A stretch of 24,593 nucleotides of DNA, taken from the NCBI GenBank assembly GCA_001584585.1, contig LSYV01000012.1, forward strand, positions 2,747,741 through 2,772,333, read 5' to 3'. The DNA is from Gonium pectorale (Eukaryota; Chlorophyta; Chlorophyceae; Chlamydomonadales; Volvocaceae). Positions 9,301-19,500 of the stretch are shown one piece after another. The position numbers and the translations under genes are program-made. Below the pieces are notes generated by a model. The model was not told where the DNA came from, did not search any database, and saw nothing but the letters and a program-made list of their open reading frames with translations. Position 1 is the first letter of the stretch. Every line of letters begins with the position of its first letter.

Positions 9301-12300
9301 CCGGGCGGGTGCCGCCGGGCGTACGAAGAGGCGGCGGCGGTGTGACGGCGCGGCCGGCACAGCGCGATGGTGGCAGAAGCTCGGATGGTGGCCCTGTGTC
9401 CGCCCCGCCCCAGTGCAGCTGCTCTGAGGCGATGGGCTCCTGCGGCCGCACATGCGTAGGCAGGTGCATGGGCCTGGGCCGCAGCGCAGAGCGCTATTGA
9501 CTTTGAGAGGACCCAAAAGGCAGGGCTAAGCCCCATGACTCTTGCCCCCAACGCACGTTTCCTAGCCCCTGCCTCAGCCGTCCTGGGTCCTTAGGATTGC
9601 GACTGATACCCATAACTCCACGCGCGCATCGTCCTGTCCCCGCCGCGCCTTGCCCCCCTGCCCCGCCCAACCCTGCCCAGCTCCGCCCCACCTCCGTGAG
9701 CGGCAGCCACAGCCGGTCCGCCAGCCGCTGCACGCTGCAGCCCATCAGCGGCAGCCCAGAGCCGCCTTCCCGCGCCCTGGCCCGCAGCTCCATCAGGCTG
9801 GCCGCCTTGTGCACCGTGCATAGTAGGCTCCCATCCTGACCGTTCACCACGTGACGGGGGTAACGGAACAAACCGTCCTCCGGCTGCTGCAAGTCCCGCC
9901 CGCTACGCACGCCGCTGCCGCCGCCGAGGCCGACAGCGGAGTATGCCAGGCCGTACGAGCCGCCGCCGGCAGTGCTGCCGGCGGTGCCGGCAAGGGATAC
10001 GGAGCTGGCGGCTGCGCCTGTGGCTCCTCCCTGGGGTGCGGCTACCAGGTGCCACGGCTGCCACGCCCGGTCGTCGGAGGGGAAGTCCACCAGGTAGAGG
10101 AGGGGCGCGGGCGGCTCGCCGGGACCCAAGGGGGCGGCGACAGCGCGGGGGCTGGCGGTCGGGTCGGGTGGCTTGGCACGCAGGTCCACGGGCGGGCGGT
10201 ACGGGTCGGGCTCCCAGGGTATGATGCGGCACTCGTCCGTGAGCGGCAGCTGCGGTGGGGGTGGGGGTGGGGAGGGGAGGGCGCGCACGCCGCGCACGCA
10301 GAGGAGCGAAGGGGTTGCGTTCCGACCAAGCGGAGGCAGGAGGTAGGACAGTGCGCTACGCGCATACGCCTCTTCAGCTCCAGGTACTTGGTTTGCAACA
10401 GCACAACCCAAAGCCAGCATGCCTCTTGATCCCCACCGGCGCCCTGCATCGATATCCATGGTCGCGCACCTTGCCAGGCCGAACGCTGTCAGAACCAACA
10501 GCCCTGCGCGCCGCCCTGAAACGCATCATCCCATCTTCTTTGCATGGCTCCCTGTCCCTGGTGTGTCCCTCCCATCGCTCCTACCGGCTCCAGGTTCTCC
10601 GGCGCGGGCGTGCCCTCCTCGTCATCCTCCCCTCCCTCACGTCCGCCTCCCCCTGGCCCGTACGGCTGCGGTATTGGCAGCGGCGTCGCCACCACGTCGT
10701 CCGGGTCCTGTCGCCCAAGCTCCCCCTCCGCGAACTCGCCCGCCGCTTCCTCGCTCATCCAGTACAGCGCCAGGCTCAGTGGGTTGGAGCGCTGAGAGTG
10801 AGCGGCCTGCCAGGGAAGGTTTGACCACACGGCTTACACGTCCCGCAGCGCTCACAAGGTCACGCAGCAACCTACTTCGAGGTTAGCACTTGAGGGCGGG
10901 CCCCGGGATATGCCGGCACGGAGAGCGTCCAAGCGGGAGCAGAAACGTGCACCAAAGGTAACTCGACACCAAGCCATGCAACACAAAGAAGGGCGCAGTG
11001 CAGTGGCGGCATGCAACAACCGGGCTTTGATTCGCACCGCTGCGCACCTGCCAGGGAGCCGGCTTGGACGCCTCCCCGTACAGCTTGGCCAGCCGCTGCA
11101 CCTCGGCGATGCAGCAGCTGCGGAGAGCCTCCTCCTGTGCCGCGCTCCACGCCACCGGCGCCCACGGCGGGGGCGCTGGGGGCGGCGGCGGCGGCTCCGT
11201 CGGCGGCGGTGGTGGCGGCGGCGATGCCAGCTCGTGAAGCGGCGGAGGCGGAGGCGGCGCCACGCCGCCGTACCCGTCAAAATGATCATAGTAGGCCGCG
11301 TCGTGATAGGCCGCACCCGTGCCCTGCTGTTGCAAGGACTGCCCAGATGACGGCGGGGGCGGTCCAGGCGGCAGCGGGGGGCGCTCGTGGCTGTGCGGCG
11401 GCCGCTGATCGTGACGGGCTTCGGGCTCCGGGCATGCGCCCTCCTCCACATCCATATCCGCTACCTCGATCTCCACCTCACCGTCGTCGCTGCCACCACC
11501 ACCGCGATGCGCCTGGTGGGGCGGGTGATGAGATGGAGGCGGATGCGGCGGCAGCGGCGGCAGCGGCGAGGGCTCGGCGCTTGCCAGCGGCGTGAAGCGG
11601 CGGCTTGGCGGCCCCATGGGCGGGCGCAGGGACGGCGGGCCGCCGCGCTCATCGTGCACTCCGGGCGAACGGGCGGGTGAGCTCCGGTCGCGGCCGCCAT
11701 ACCCGGGCCGGAAGCCCGCGGGTGGCCCAGTCCCGGGCGATGCGGGGGTGCCCATGCGCTCGCGGCCGCTGCTCTCCCGGCCCTCCCGCCCGTCCCGGCC
11801 TACTTCTCGGTAGTCCCGCAGGCCCCCGCGGCGGCCGGCATGCGGCGAGGGGTAGCGAGAGCCGTGTGGGCCGTCCGGGATACCTCCGCGGCCTTCTGGG
11901 GAGGCATCCCGGGACACTGGCCGCCGCCAGTGGTGCTGCGGTACCGGTGGCTGATCGCGCCCGCGCTCCCTCTCCCGCCGGTCGTCTCGCGTGTCCCGTG
12001 GGTCCCGGCCTGGACCACCGGGGCCGTAGCGCTCTGGGCCGGCCCGGCCGCCGCCGTCCCGGGAGTCCCAGCCCCGGCCGTCGCGCGGCCCCTCACGACC
12101 GCCTGGTCCGCCCGGGCCCCGCGTGTCGCCACGAGATGCGGGTGCTTCATACTCGCCTCGGCCGCCAGCACGACCCCGGTCAAGGTCGCGCGGCGCCCCG
12201 CTGGGGCCTGGACCCGCTGCGCGGCCACGGGGCGGGGACATTGGGCTTCGGGGTCGGCGGCCAAAGGGAGAGGTGGGGCTGCGGGGCCGGCGACTGAAGG

Positions 12301-15300
12301 GAGAGGTAGGGCTTCGGGGTCGGCGGCCGAAGGGAGAGGTAGGGCTGCGGGGCCGGCGACTGAAGGGAGAGGTAGGGCTTCGGGGTCGGCGGCCGAAGGG
12401 AGAGGTAGGGCTGCGGGGTCTGCGGCCTAAGGGGGAGGTGGGGCTGCGGGGTCGGCGGCCGTGTGGTGGCGAGGAAGGGCTGGCGACGCGGCGGAGTGGC
12501 TGCTGCTGCTGCTGCAGCTGCGGTTGGGGCTGCGGGGAGCGGCTCTCTCGCAACCGTGACGCGGTTGGCGGCGCCGAGATCGGCGGGCCGGCAGGGCCAT
12601 CGGTTCGCCCGCCGCGCTCCCGGTCCCGCTCTCTATCAGCGTCACGGTCGCGCAACGAGCGGCCCTTGTCGCGATCCCGCTCCCGCTCCCTCTCCCGCTC
12701 CTTCGCTCGCTCCTTGTCGCGTTTAGCCTCCCGCTCCCTCTCCCTATCACGCTCCTTTTCTTTCTCTTTCTGCCTGTCCCTATCCCGCTCCTTCTCCCGT
12801 TCCTTCTCCCGCTCCTTCTCCCGTTCCTTCTCCCGTTCCTTCTCCCGCTCTCGTTCGCGTCGTCGTTCGCGGTCGCGGCCTGAAGCCGGAGGACTCTGCG
12901 GCGGGCGCGAATCCACTGGGCGCTTCTGTTGCTGCTGCTGCTGCTGCTGCTCGGCGGGGTGCTGCGCGGGTGCAGGGGCCGGCAAGGCGCTGGGCGCCCG
13001 GGACCCAGGCCGCTGGCTGTGGCTCCTGCCCTCCGGCTCCGCGCTGCTACGCCGCGCGCGCTTGCGGTCGTCCCGGGTCGGCGTGCGGCTCCTGCGGCCG
13101 CAGCGGAGCAAAGGTGCACACGACGGTCACGGCAGCGCCGGGGGCGACAGATGTACGAGCAACCTTGGCCCCCGGCAGTCGAGGCGGAAATGGCCGGCGC
13201 CATGCGGCGCCCGTATGCAGCAGCAGCAGCAGCACATCCACTCCCCACATACCCCGTATACTTCAGTACTCGACAATCAAACACTTGCGCCACACACTGC
13301 AGGATATTAAGGACAAGCGAACTCTCCGCACCTGCTCCGCAGCCTGCCCCTCTCCGAGCCGCTGTCGATGCTCCGGCTCCTGCTGCGGCTGTCGCTCCGG
13401 GTCCTGCTGCTGCTCCGGCTGCTGCGGCCGCTGCGAGCACCGTGGCGATGGTGGGGGCGGCCGTTGGCCGTTGTCACCATTGCCGCAGTGGCAGCAGCAG
13501 CGGGCGCCTCCGCCTCTGCGCCGGTGGGCGCCGCCTGCGGGCAGGCTGGCGTCGTCACGGGTAGCGACGGCGGCCCCGTCGAAGACGCACGCGCCGCTAT
13601 CCGCATGGCCTGCTGAACGGCATCCTCCGCCACCTGCGCAGCTGTGGTGGCGTCCACGTGCTCGCCCGGCGCCACCTCGGGGCCCCACTTGCTGCTGCCG
13701 GTCCCCAGCCCCGACGGAGGGACCCGCAGTGGGGAGGGAGAGGACTCCGCGCCTAACGGCGGTGTGCGCGTGGGCTGCGCGCTCGCATCCTCGTCACGCC
13801 CTGCCGCCAGCGCGGTGGCGCCGGAAGCCGGGGGTGCCTCATGCGGGTGCGCGGAGGGGCCTGCTTCGGGTCCCCAGCGCCTCCGCTTGCTGCGAGGTGG
13901 CTGGTCGTGCGAGTCTGTCCCGTCCGTTGCCAGACCCGTGAGGCCAGCTGGAGCGTGAGGAATCACCACGGGGAATGCTGATGTGACGGTTGCCGTGGGA
14001 ACCAGCTGCACGGCGTTCCCTCTCCCTTCTGCTGCCGCCGCTGCGGCAGCGGCAGTGGCGGCTGCCGCAGCTACCATGCTTGCCAAATCCGGGGGCAGGT
14101 TAGCGTTGGGCGCCACTGCTGCCGTGGCTGCAAGGGCGGGCGCCTGCATTAAGGCGGCTGAGAGCGAGGCCGGGGGCAGCAGCGGTAGGGTGGCACCGCC
14201 GCGGACCGGCATTGCCCGCGACGCTGCTGCCGACGGCTTCACTGGTAGCAGCGCCGCGGGCACGGGCGTCGCCGCCGTCATTACCGCTGCCGCCACCGTC
14301 GCCGCTGCCAGTTGACCAAGCTCCACCTCGCCATCCTCACCCACTGCACGGATTAACGGGACAGAGATATAGCAGGCCCCAATCACCATTCTATGTATCT
14401 TCTTGCGTATCTGCATCCAGAACTGCGGCAACGCGTCCCCAAATAGCTCCGGTTTCAGGGATCCAGGCCCCGAACCGACGTCCCACTCATATACGGCCAC
14501 GACAACCTTCATGCAACCCAAGAAGCGTGCCGACGAGGTAACTACATGAGCGGCTTGCTCACCGAGACCCACACACACCCGACGACCGACCTGGAGGTGT
14601 GGCGGAGCGCGTGCATGAAGTCGTCGGCGCCCCCTTGGCACCGGCCTTCGCGTTGGCAGCGCGCCCCGTGGGCATCAGCGCCCTTGGCACCAGCGACTTG
14701 TTCATGCTGATCACGGTCGGCGGAGGTGGCCGATGTGGGGCCTGGGACTGCGGAGCGGGGGCAGCTGCGCCCGCCGCTGCCTCGTTCGGGACTGCAGCTG
14801 CCGCCGCTGCAGAGGCTTGGGAGGATCCAACGTCATGCGCGTCGGCGGCAGAGTGCTCTGCCGACAGCGGCTGAGACAGGGGCTGCGATAGGGGCTGTGA
14901 GTGTGGCTGCGATTGCGACTGGTACTGCCCCGTCTCTTGGGTGCCGCTCGCGGAATGGGGCTCCGGCTCGGGGGCCGGCTCTGGCGGGAGCGGCGGACGC
15001 TCCTCCGAGCCCTGCCGGTCAGGCGGCGGCGCGCCTGGCGGTGGAGGCGGCGCGACCTTTTCATCCGGCAGCGGTGGCGGCCCCAGTGGTGGCGCGGGGG
15101 GCGGCACGCCATGCATGTGCGAACCAGCCGTCACCGCCATTGTTTCCCCAGGATATAAAGGGGGGGCGGCATACCCGGGCTGATAGTATGATCCAACGTG
15201 CTGTCTATACGCGCCGTCCTCCTGGCTGCCGTACTCTGGTCCGCCGTACCCGCCGTACAGCGTGCCCCCTGGGGCGCCTTGCGGCGGCGGTTGGTACGGC

Positions 15301-15443
15301 GCCCCCGCATGGTACGGAGGGTGGTTGTACCCAGGGGGCCCGTGTGGGGTGCTGTCGTACCAAGACGGCCCCGGATGTTGATGGTGCGGGGGCGGGTACC
15401 CAGGGCCGTGATGCAGCGGCCCCTGCATACGATCCGAGATCAT
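5340..15443 (-). CDS. Large RS/RE-rich bromodomain nuclear protein (12 exons)
   Basis: Exons in transcript order: 15443-14591, 14343-13332, 13091-11048, 10806-10585, 10249-9692, 9439-8880, 8650-8419, 8033-8012, 7809-6596, 6396-6352, 6076-6038, 5729-5340. Phases match at every junction, and the total of 7,191 bases gives about 2,396 residues. In order, the protein has a Pro/Gly/His/Tyr-rich N-terminus, an Ala-rich part, RSKRRRWG (Trp about 441), an RS stretch ending exon 2, polyQ (about 669), a Glu/Arg/Lys/Asp-rich stretch (about 694-784), seven SPTSP-core repeats (833-909), unassigned ordered segments, KRSRWG (Trp about 1943), and a C-terminal bromodomain (about 2236-2320). The bromodomain shows VFLDDP, DYAAVVPQPMWF and ENAVAYN, with the acetyl-lysine-binding Asn kept, then a coiled-coil-like tail. 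Bromodomains bind acetylated lysines, usually on histones. A chromatin/splicing adaptor role is inferred. The ATG at 15443 is the only one in its open frame, but it lies just after a possible acceptor, so an upstream 5' exon is possible. The 6596 donor was chosen by phase. No named orthologue is recognised. Confidence 0.72.
7481..7498 (-). other. ULM-like KRSRWG motif
   Basis: The six codons read Lys-Arg-Ser-Arg-Trp-Gly in the frame of exon 9. Basic residues followed by x-Arg-Trp are the core of U2AF-homology ligand motifs, known in SF1 and SF3b155, which dock into UHM domains of splicing factors. Identification is by motif only. Confidence 0.45.
8012..8033 (-). other. Predicted 22-base micro-exon of the bromodomain gene
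   Basis: A CAG acceptor (plus 8034-8036) and a GT donor (plus 8010-8011) bound 22 bases reading EVLDSRE plus one base. Start phase 0 and end phase 1 are what is needed to connect exon 7 (ends phase 0 at 8419) with exon 9 (starts at 7809 two bases into a codon). Without it the two flanking frames do not join. Confidence 0.6.
12230..12460 (-). repeat. Seven 33-base tandem repeats coding for an SPTSP-core 11-mer
   Basis: On the coding strand, seven contiguous 33-base units encode GRRPRSPTSPF-type 11-mers (first unit ends in Leu, last reads MSPP). The first residue alternates between Gly and Ser in units 3-7, showing a 66-base higher-order repeat. The SPTSP core matches the centre of the RNA polymerase II CTD heptad, and each unit has two Ser-Pro sites. 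The repeat is in frame and part of exon 3. Confidence 0.9.
12605..12875 (-). repeat. Arg/Glu/Lys/Asp-rich low-complexity coding tract
   Basis: Within exon 3, about 90 residues are almost entirely RE, KE, RD and KD dipeptides, coded by near-repeats of a 12-base unit (about 12786-12850). Such mixed-charge tracts are common in nuclear-speckle and splicing-associated proteins. The opposite strand reads as a false Arg-Ser repeat. Confidence 0.85.
12927..12953 (-). repeat. CAG trinucleotide tract coding polyglutamine
   Basis: A run of CAG/CAA codons in exon 3 encodes eight Gln residues just before KRPVDSRPPQ. It is a potential length-variable microsatellite. Confidence 0.8.
13868..13894 (-). other. 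ULM-like RSKRRRWG motif
   Basis: In exon 2 of the bromodomain gene the codons read Arg-Ser-Lys-Arg-Arg-Arg-Trp-Gly followed by Pro-Glu. This is a second basic-x-R-W motif, like U2AF-homology ligand motifs, about 1,500 residues from the one at 7481-7498. Function is inferred from the motif only. Confidence 0.45.
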
Positions 15444-15545
15444 GGGCCTGCGCCAGGAGGGGTCAGGGTCACGCCGCGTAACGGTGGACGGAACTCACAC
15501 CCAAGCAGCTGGTAATGCCGCAGAAAGTCTCGATCGGGTGTTTAC

Positions 15546-15572
15546 ACGCACGCACGCACGCACGCACGCACG
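15546..15572. repeat. ACGC microsatellite
   Basis: About six and a half perfect copies of the tetranucleotide ACGC lie upstream of the bromodomain gene start. Confidence 0.9.
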
Positions 15573-16348
15573 GGTACTGCTTGAGGGCGCCAGGGAATGG
15601 GGTTGGTTAGGTAAAGTTTTTCATTTCAGTGCTCGGGGTGCATGCTTCCCTGGTAGTTCCAACGATACTCCTGTTTGAGCCCGCCAGCCGTTCCCGGTCC
15701 TCAAGGAGATGCCCCTGTAAAGCCTCAAGGGAAGCAGCCCGCCCGCACACCCCTTTTATGAAGGTGTGGGCGGTGGACGGTTTGGCAAACCGCTCCTTGC
15801 CGACAATTGCCCATAAGAATTGCCCATCCGTCACCCTCCCTTCCTAACCAACCAACCAACCAACCCCCATCGCCCCTTCTTTCTGCCGCAACCGGTGAGA
15901 CTGCACGGCTGAGGCCCCCTAATCCCCCCCCATACACACACATACACACCTGGCAGGACGGCCCTGCGAGAAACGGCCCTACGAAAGCAGGAAAACAGAT
16001 ATTTTAGGAGGCACATCTGTCAGACGCATATAACATCGCAGTGTTACATTCGCGCCCGACTCTAGCTTACGGTTGCTACCGCAGGGGTGACCCCTGCCGT
16101 CGCTTACCCTCGGCTGGTCGTAGCCGGAGCCGCCATCCGACAGCCCACGATCCCGTCGACCAGACATGCGAGCCGCGTTATCCGCTCCTGCTGCGCCGCG
16201 GTTGCTGCATGGTCCGGCGTGTGCCCAGTGACTTCAGCCACTGAGCTACCAGCATGCACTACTCAAATATGCCCGAGTTCACAGGGTTTCCGGGACAAAG
16301 CCGAGAAAGGCGGCAACAACAGAATGCTTAACGGTGCGAGATTGAAGG

Positions 16349-16355
16349 TATAAAG
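16349..16355 (+). promoter_or_regulatory. TATA-like box upstream of the CobW gene
   Basis: TATAAAG lies on the plus strand in a locally AT-richer stretch, about 225 bases before the proposed start codon. It is the best TATA match in the divergent region. The transcription start is not determined. Confidence 0.35.
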
Positions 16356-16579
16356 CATTCCTTGACCGGGGTTCAGACCACGGCTGTAATAAATTAAATG
16401 CAAATAGGGCCACAATAGGGTCACGGGCCGTACGCTGCGTGGATTCACTCACTACGCGTATCGGTGTCATGCAATTTGAGAAACAACAGAGACCACATTT
16501 TAGAGTGTGGCCCTCCCGAGGTTCCCCTACCTCTTCGGCGTGTCTGCGGCTCACCGAGTTTGTTCTGCGAGAGACCAAA

Positions 16580-19500
16580 ATGCGCTTGTTCATCTACACC
16601 CACCTTCAGCCGGAAGCGGCGTGCCGACCAGCACACAGAGCCATGCCTCAACCGGCGGTGCTCCGCCCGCCACGAGGCATGACCCCGCCACCACGGCGGT
16701 CCTACACGTATCTTGAGCAAAACGGCACACGCGGATTCTCTCAGGTCTGCTTGGCGGCGGCCCAGGCGTCCACGGGGCTGGCGGACACCCCGGCCCCGGG
16801 TTGGCAGGGCCATGCCGCCGTAGCGCCTGGTGCCGTCGAAGACAGCCTGCTTCCCGTGACTGTGTTATCCGGCTTCCTCGGGGCTGGCAAAACGACGCTG
16901 CTGAGCCACATTCTGAATAACACGGAGGGGCTGCGCGCGGCTGTGCTGGTGAACGATATGGCGGCCGTCAACATCGACGAGGTGGGCGTGCAACGAAATG
17001 GAGCATGGGCGAGAGTTGAAGGGGCAGCAGGCTCGCCGTGCAGCCGTGGTGTAATCCTCGTTGTGTGAACCTGGCCTGGGAGCGCCAGGCTGCGCCCTCC
17101 GGCGCGCATGGCCTTCCAGTGTGTAGTCTAACGTGACCCGCCCTGCACGACGTGTGCCATCTTCGCTACGGCCACCTAAGCCGCAAACTTTGACTTTTCC
17201 TACCGCTCCATTCGCCTTCAACACTCCATGCGATATACCTCTCAGGCACTGATTGCCGAGAAGGTGCACGTCGCCGGCGAGCAGCTTGTGGCTCTGTCCA
17301 ACGGCTGTATCTGCTGCTCCATTCGGGAGGACCTTGTGCGGGAGATCCGGCGACTGGCGGAGCGCCGGGAGGGCGGGTGCGGTCGGCGGTTCGACTTGCT
17401 GGTAGTGGAGTCGACGGGCATCTCTCTCCCGTTGCCTGTGGCTGCCACTTTTGATTTTGTGGACGAGCAGGGCCGCAGCCTGTCGCAGGTGGCCCGGCTG
17501 GACACGCTGGTCACCGTGGTGAGTATGTGGGTGGGGGGTGGGTGGGGATGTTAGGTGGGGGTTAGGACAAGGTCTGGCCCCAACGAACTGTTGTGTTGGT
17601 GCGGTGAGAGGTGGGCAGGGCGGGGGCATCAGTCTGGTAGGCACTTCAGGCAGGTCAGGCTCAAGGGGCGGGTTGCGGCGCCCACGAAGGAGCCCTGGTC
17701 AGGGATGGTCCAGGTGTGCGGATGTAGTGCAGGTATGCCTACGGCTTTGTCGTATGAATCTAATATAGCATGGGTATGGCCTCTGCACCTGCAAGCACCC
17801 TGACCAAGGCGAAAGCCCATGCATGTCAGCTACCTGCCTCTCCGCCTTCCCTCCCCACCTTCGCATCCAGCATTCCCATGCCCCCTCGCAACCCCTGGCC
17901 CTCACAGGTGGACTCAGAGCGCTTTGTGTCATCGGTGCTCACGGCCGAGTCTCTGGCTGATCGGGGCATGGCGGTCGATGAGCAGGACGATCGCACCGTG
18001 GCCGATTTGCTCGTGGAGCAGGTAGGTGAGGGAAGGTTCGAGGAAGGAGATGATGAAGATACATGTCCTCTGGCTGTGCATAGGCGAGTAAGGGGCACCA
18101 CCGAACGTCAAGCATGACCCAAGTGCTATTGGGTGTGCATGGGTGCATGGTTCATGATGCGTGCTTGGCTGGGAGGTGTGATTGGCTGGGTATGAATTGC
18201 GTCCCTCAAGTCCGAGGCGACGGCAAGAAAGGGGTACACCTGGGGACGGGTGGAGCAGGTTCATAGTACGTGGACGGGAGCTCCTTAAATGGTTTCGGTA
18301 GTCGATGATTGCAGTGGGCTCGCCTTGCATTCCGTCTGGCCAGGTGGAGTTCGCCGACGTGATTGTGATGAACAAGACGGACCTGCTGTCGCAGCACCAG
18401 GCGGCCCAGCTGGAGGCGCTGCTCAGGAAGCTGAACAGCAGCGCAAAGGTGCGGGGGCGGGGAACGGATGGCGCGGATGTGCTGGTCGGGTGGTGCGGGC
18501 AGGTGAGACAGGTGCCCGGAGCAGCGGCGGGTGCAGCGGCCGGACGCCCATACATGGCGAGGGGACAGGGGACAGGGCATTGAGCTCGAGGCCAACGCAG
18601 CAAGCTCCAAAGTGGTGTGCTAAGTGGTGAGCAGAGTGGTGCGCAGACGTACACATCGCATGTACGGCTGTACCGGAAAGGGTGCGCGCAGCTTGATAGG
18701 TTTGAGACGTGTCATTTTTTGTTGGGATTGACGTGCGTGGCGGTGATGCGTTAGTCCCTGCTCACACGCCCTCGCCCGCCCTCCTATGCACCCTGCCTGC
18801 ACCCTCCGGCCCGGCGCAGATACTGCGCACCTCCCGCGGCCGGGTGGCTGCCTCCGAGGTGCTGTTGACGCGCTCGTTCGACCTGGGGGCAGCGCAGCAA
18901 TCGGCCGGCTGGGTGGCGCTGCTGAACGAGTTCGAAGCGGAGCGGCTGGCGCATGCACAGGAGGAGCAGGAGGAGGAGGAAGAGGGGGGTCCGAGCACAT
19001 CGGGGCGGGACGACGGCGTCCAGCACCGGCACCACAAGCACCACCACCATCTTGCCGCGAGTCGCATGACGGAGGCGGACAAGTACGGCATCCGCTCCTT
19101 CGTGTACTTCGCGCGCCGGCCCTTCCACCCGGGCCGGCTGCTGGAGCGGGCGCTCAACCGCACCTGGGAGGGCGTGCTGCGGACAAAGGTGGGGCCGGGA
19201 CTGATTGGGCGAAATGTGGCTTGTTGGTAAGCGGAGCGCGGCCCGGGCGGCATCGGCCCGCAGCGGTAGGCGGGGGCTTGTTCGGTTGTGCGGTTAGTGG
19301 ATGTACGAAGGCACCGGCATCTAGAAATCGGGGGGGGGGCACGTCTGTCTCGGGTGGTGCCTTCTCTTGGGAGTATTTGGGGGTTGCTGTGTTCCGCCTT
19401 TGCCTCACGATAGCTTCACTGCCGATCTTCGACCCAAGCAGAGACGCGCGCCCCTCCGCGCCTTCAACCACGCAGGGCTTCTTCTGGCTGGCCACGCGTC

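Larger units (their letters stand above)
15444..16579. promoter_or_regulatory. Divergent intergenic region between the bromodomain and CobW genes
   Basis: About 1.1 kb separates the two divergent start codons and should hold both promoters and 5' UTRs. It contains an ACGC microsatellite (about 15546-15572), a CCAA repeat (about 15846-15865) and a CA-rich run (about 15931-15950). A TATAAAG box lies at 16349-16355, about 225 bases before the CobW start. Open frames here show no protein motif. Confidence 0.55.

Noticed and set aside
10883..11048. C-terminal end of the long minus-strand open frame
   Set aside because: A donor (GT at plus 11046-11047) in phase with the next exon at 10806 ends the exon at 11048; the remaining frame is intron read-through.
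12230..12460. Regular 33-base repeats resembling a CRISPR array
   Set aside because: The units are contiguous without spacers and encode an in-frame 11-mer in a eukaryotic exon.
12123..13310. 395-codon plus-strand open frame rich in Arg-Ser repeats, looking like an SR protein
   Set aside because: It is the reverse complement of the RE/KE-rich and SPTSP-coding tract. The minus-strand exon has matching splice phases and connects to a bromodomain, whereas the plus frame has no RRM or other domain.
13344..14641. Minus-strand frame through 14344-14590 (VVVAVYEWDVGSG...) as coding
   Set aside because: It is less GC-rich, is bounded by good GT and CAG signals with matching phase (g/tg), and has no counterpart in the neighbouring low-complexity coding; treated as an intron that happens to be open.
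15607..15834. 75-codon minus-strand frame upstream of the bromodomain gene
   Set aside because: It has no recognised motif and overlaps repeats; it may be 5' UTR, but coding cannot be supported.
16180..16250. tRNA-like A box (tagctcagtgg) on the minus strand
   Set aside because: No matching B box, acceptor stem or anticodon arm follows at the right spacing.
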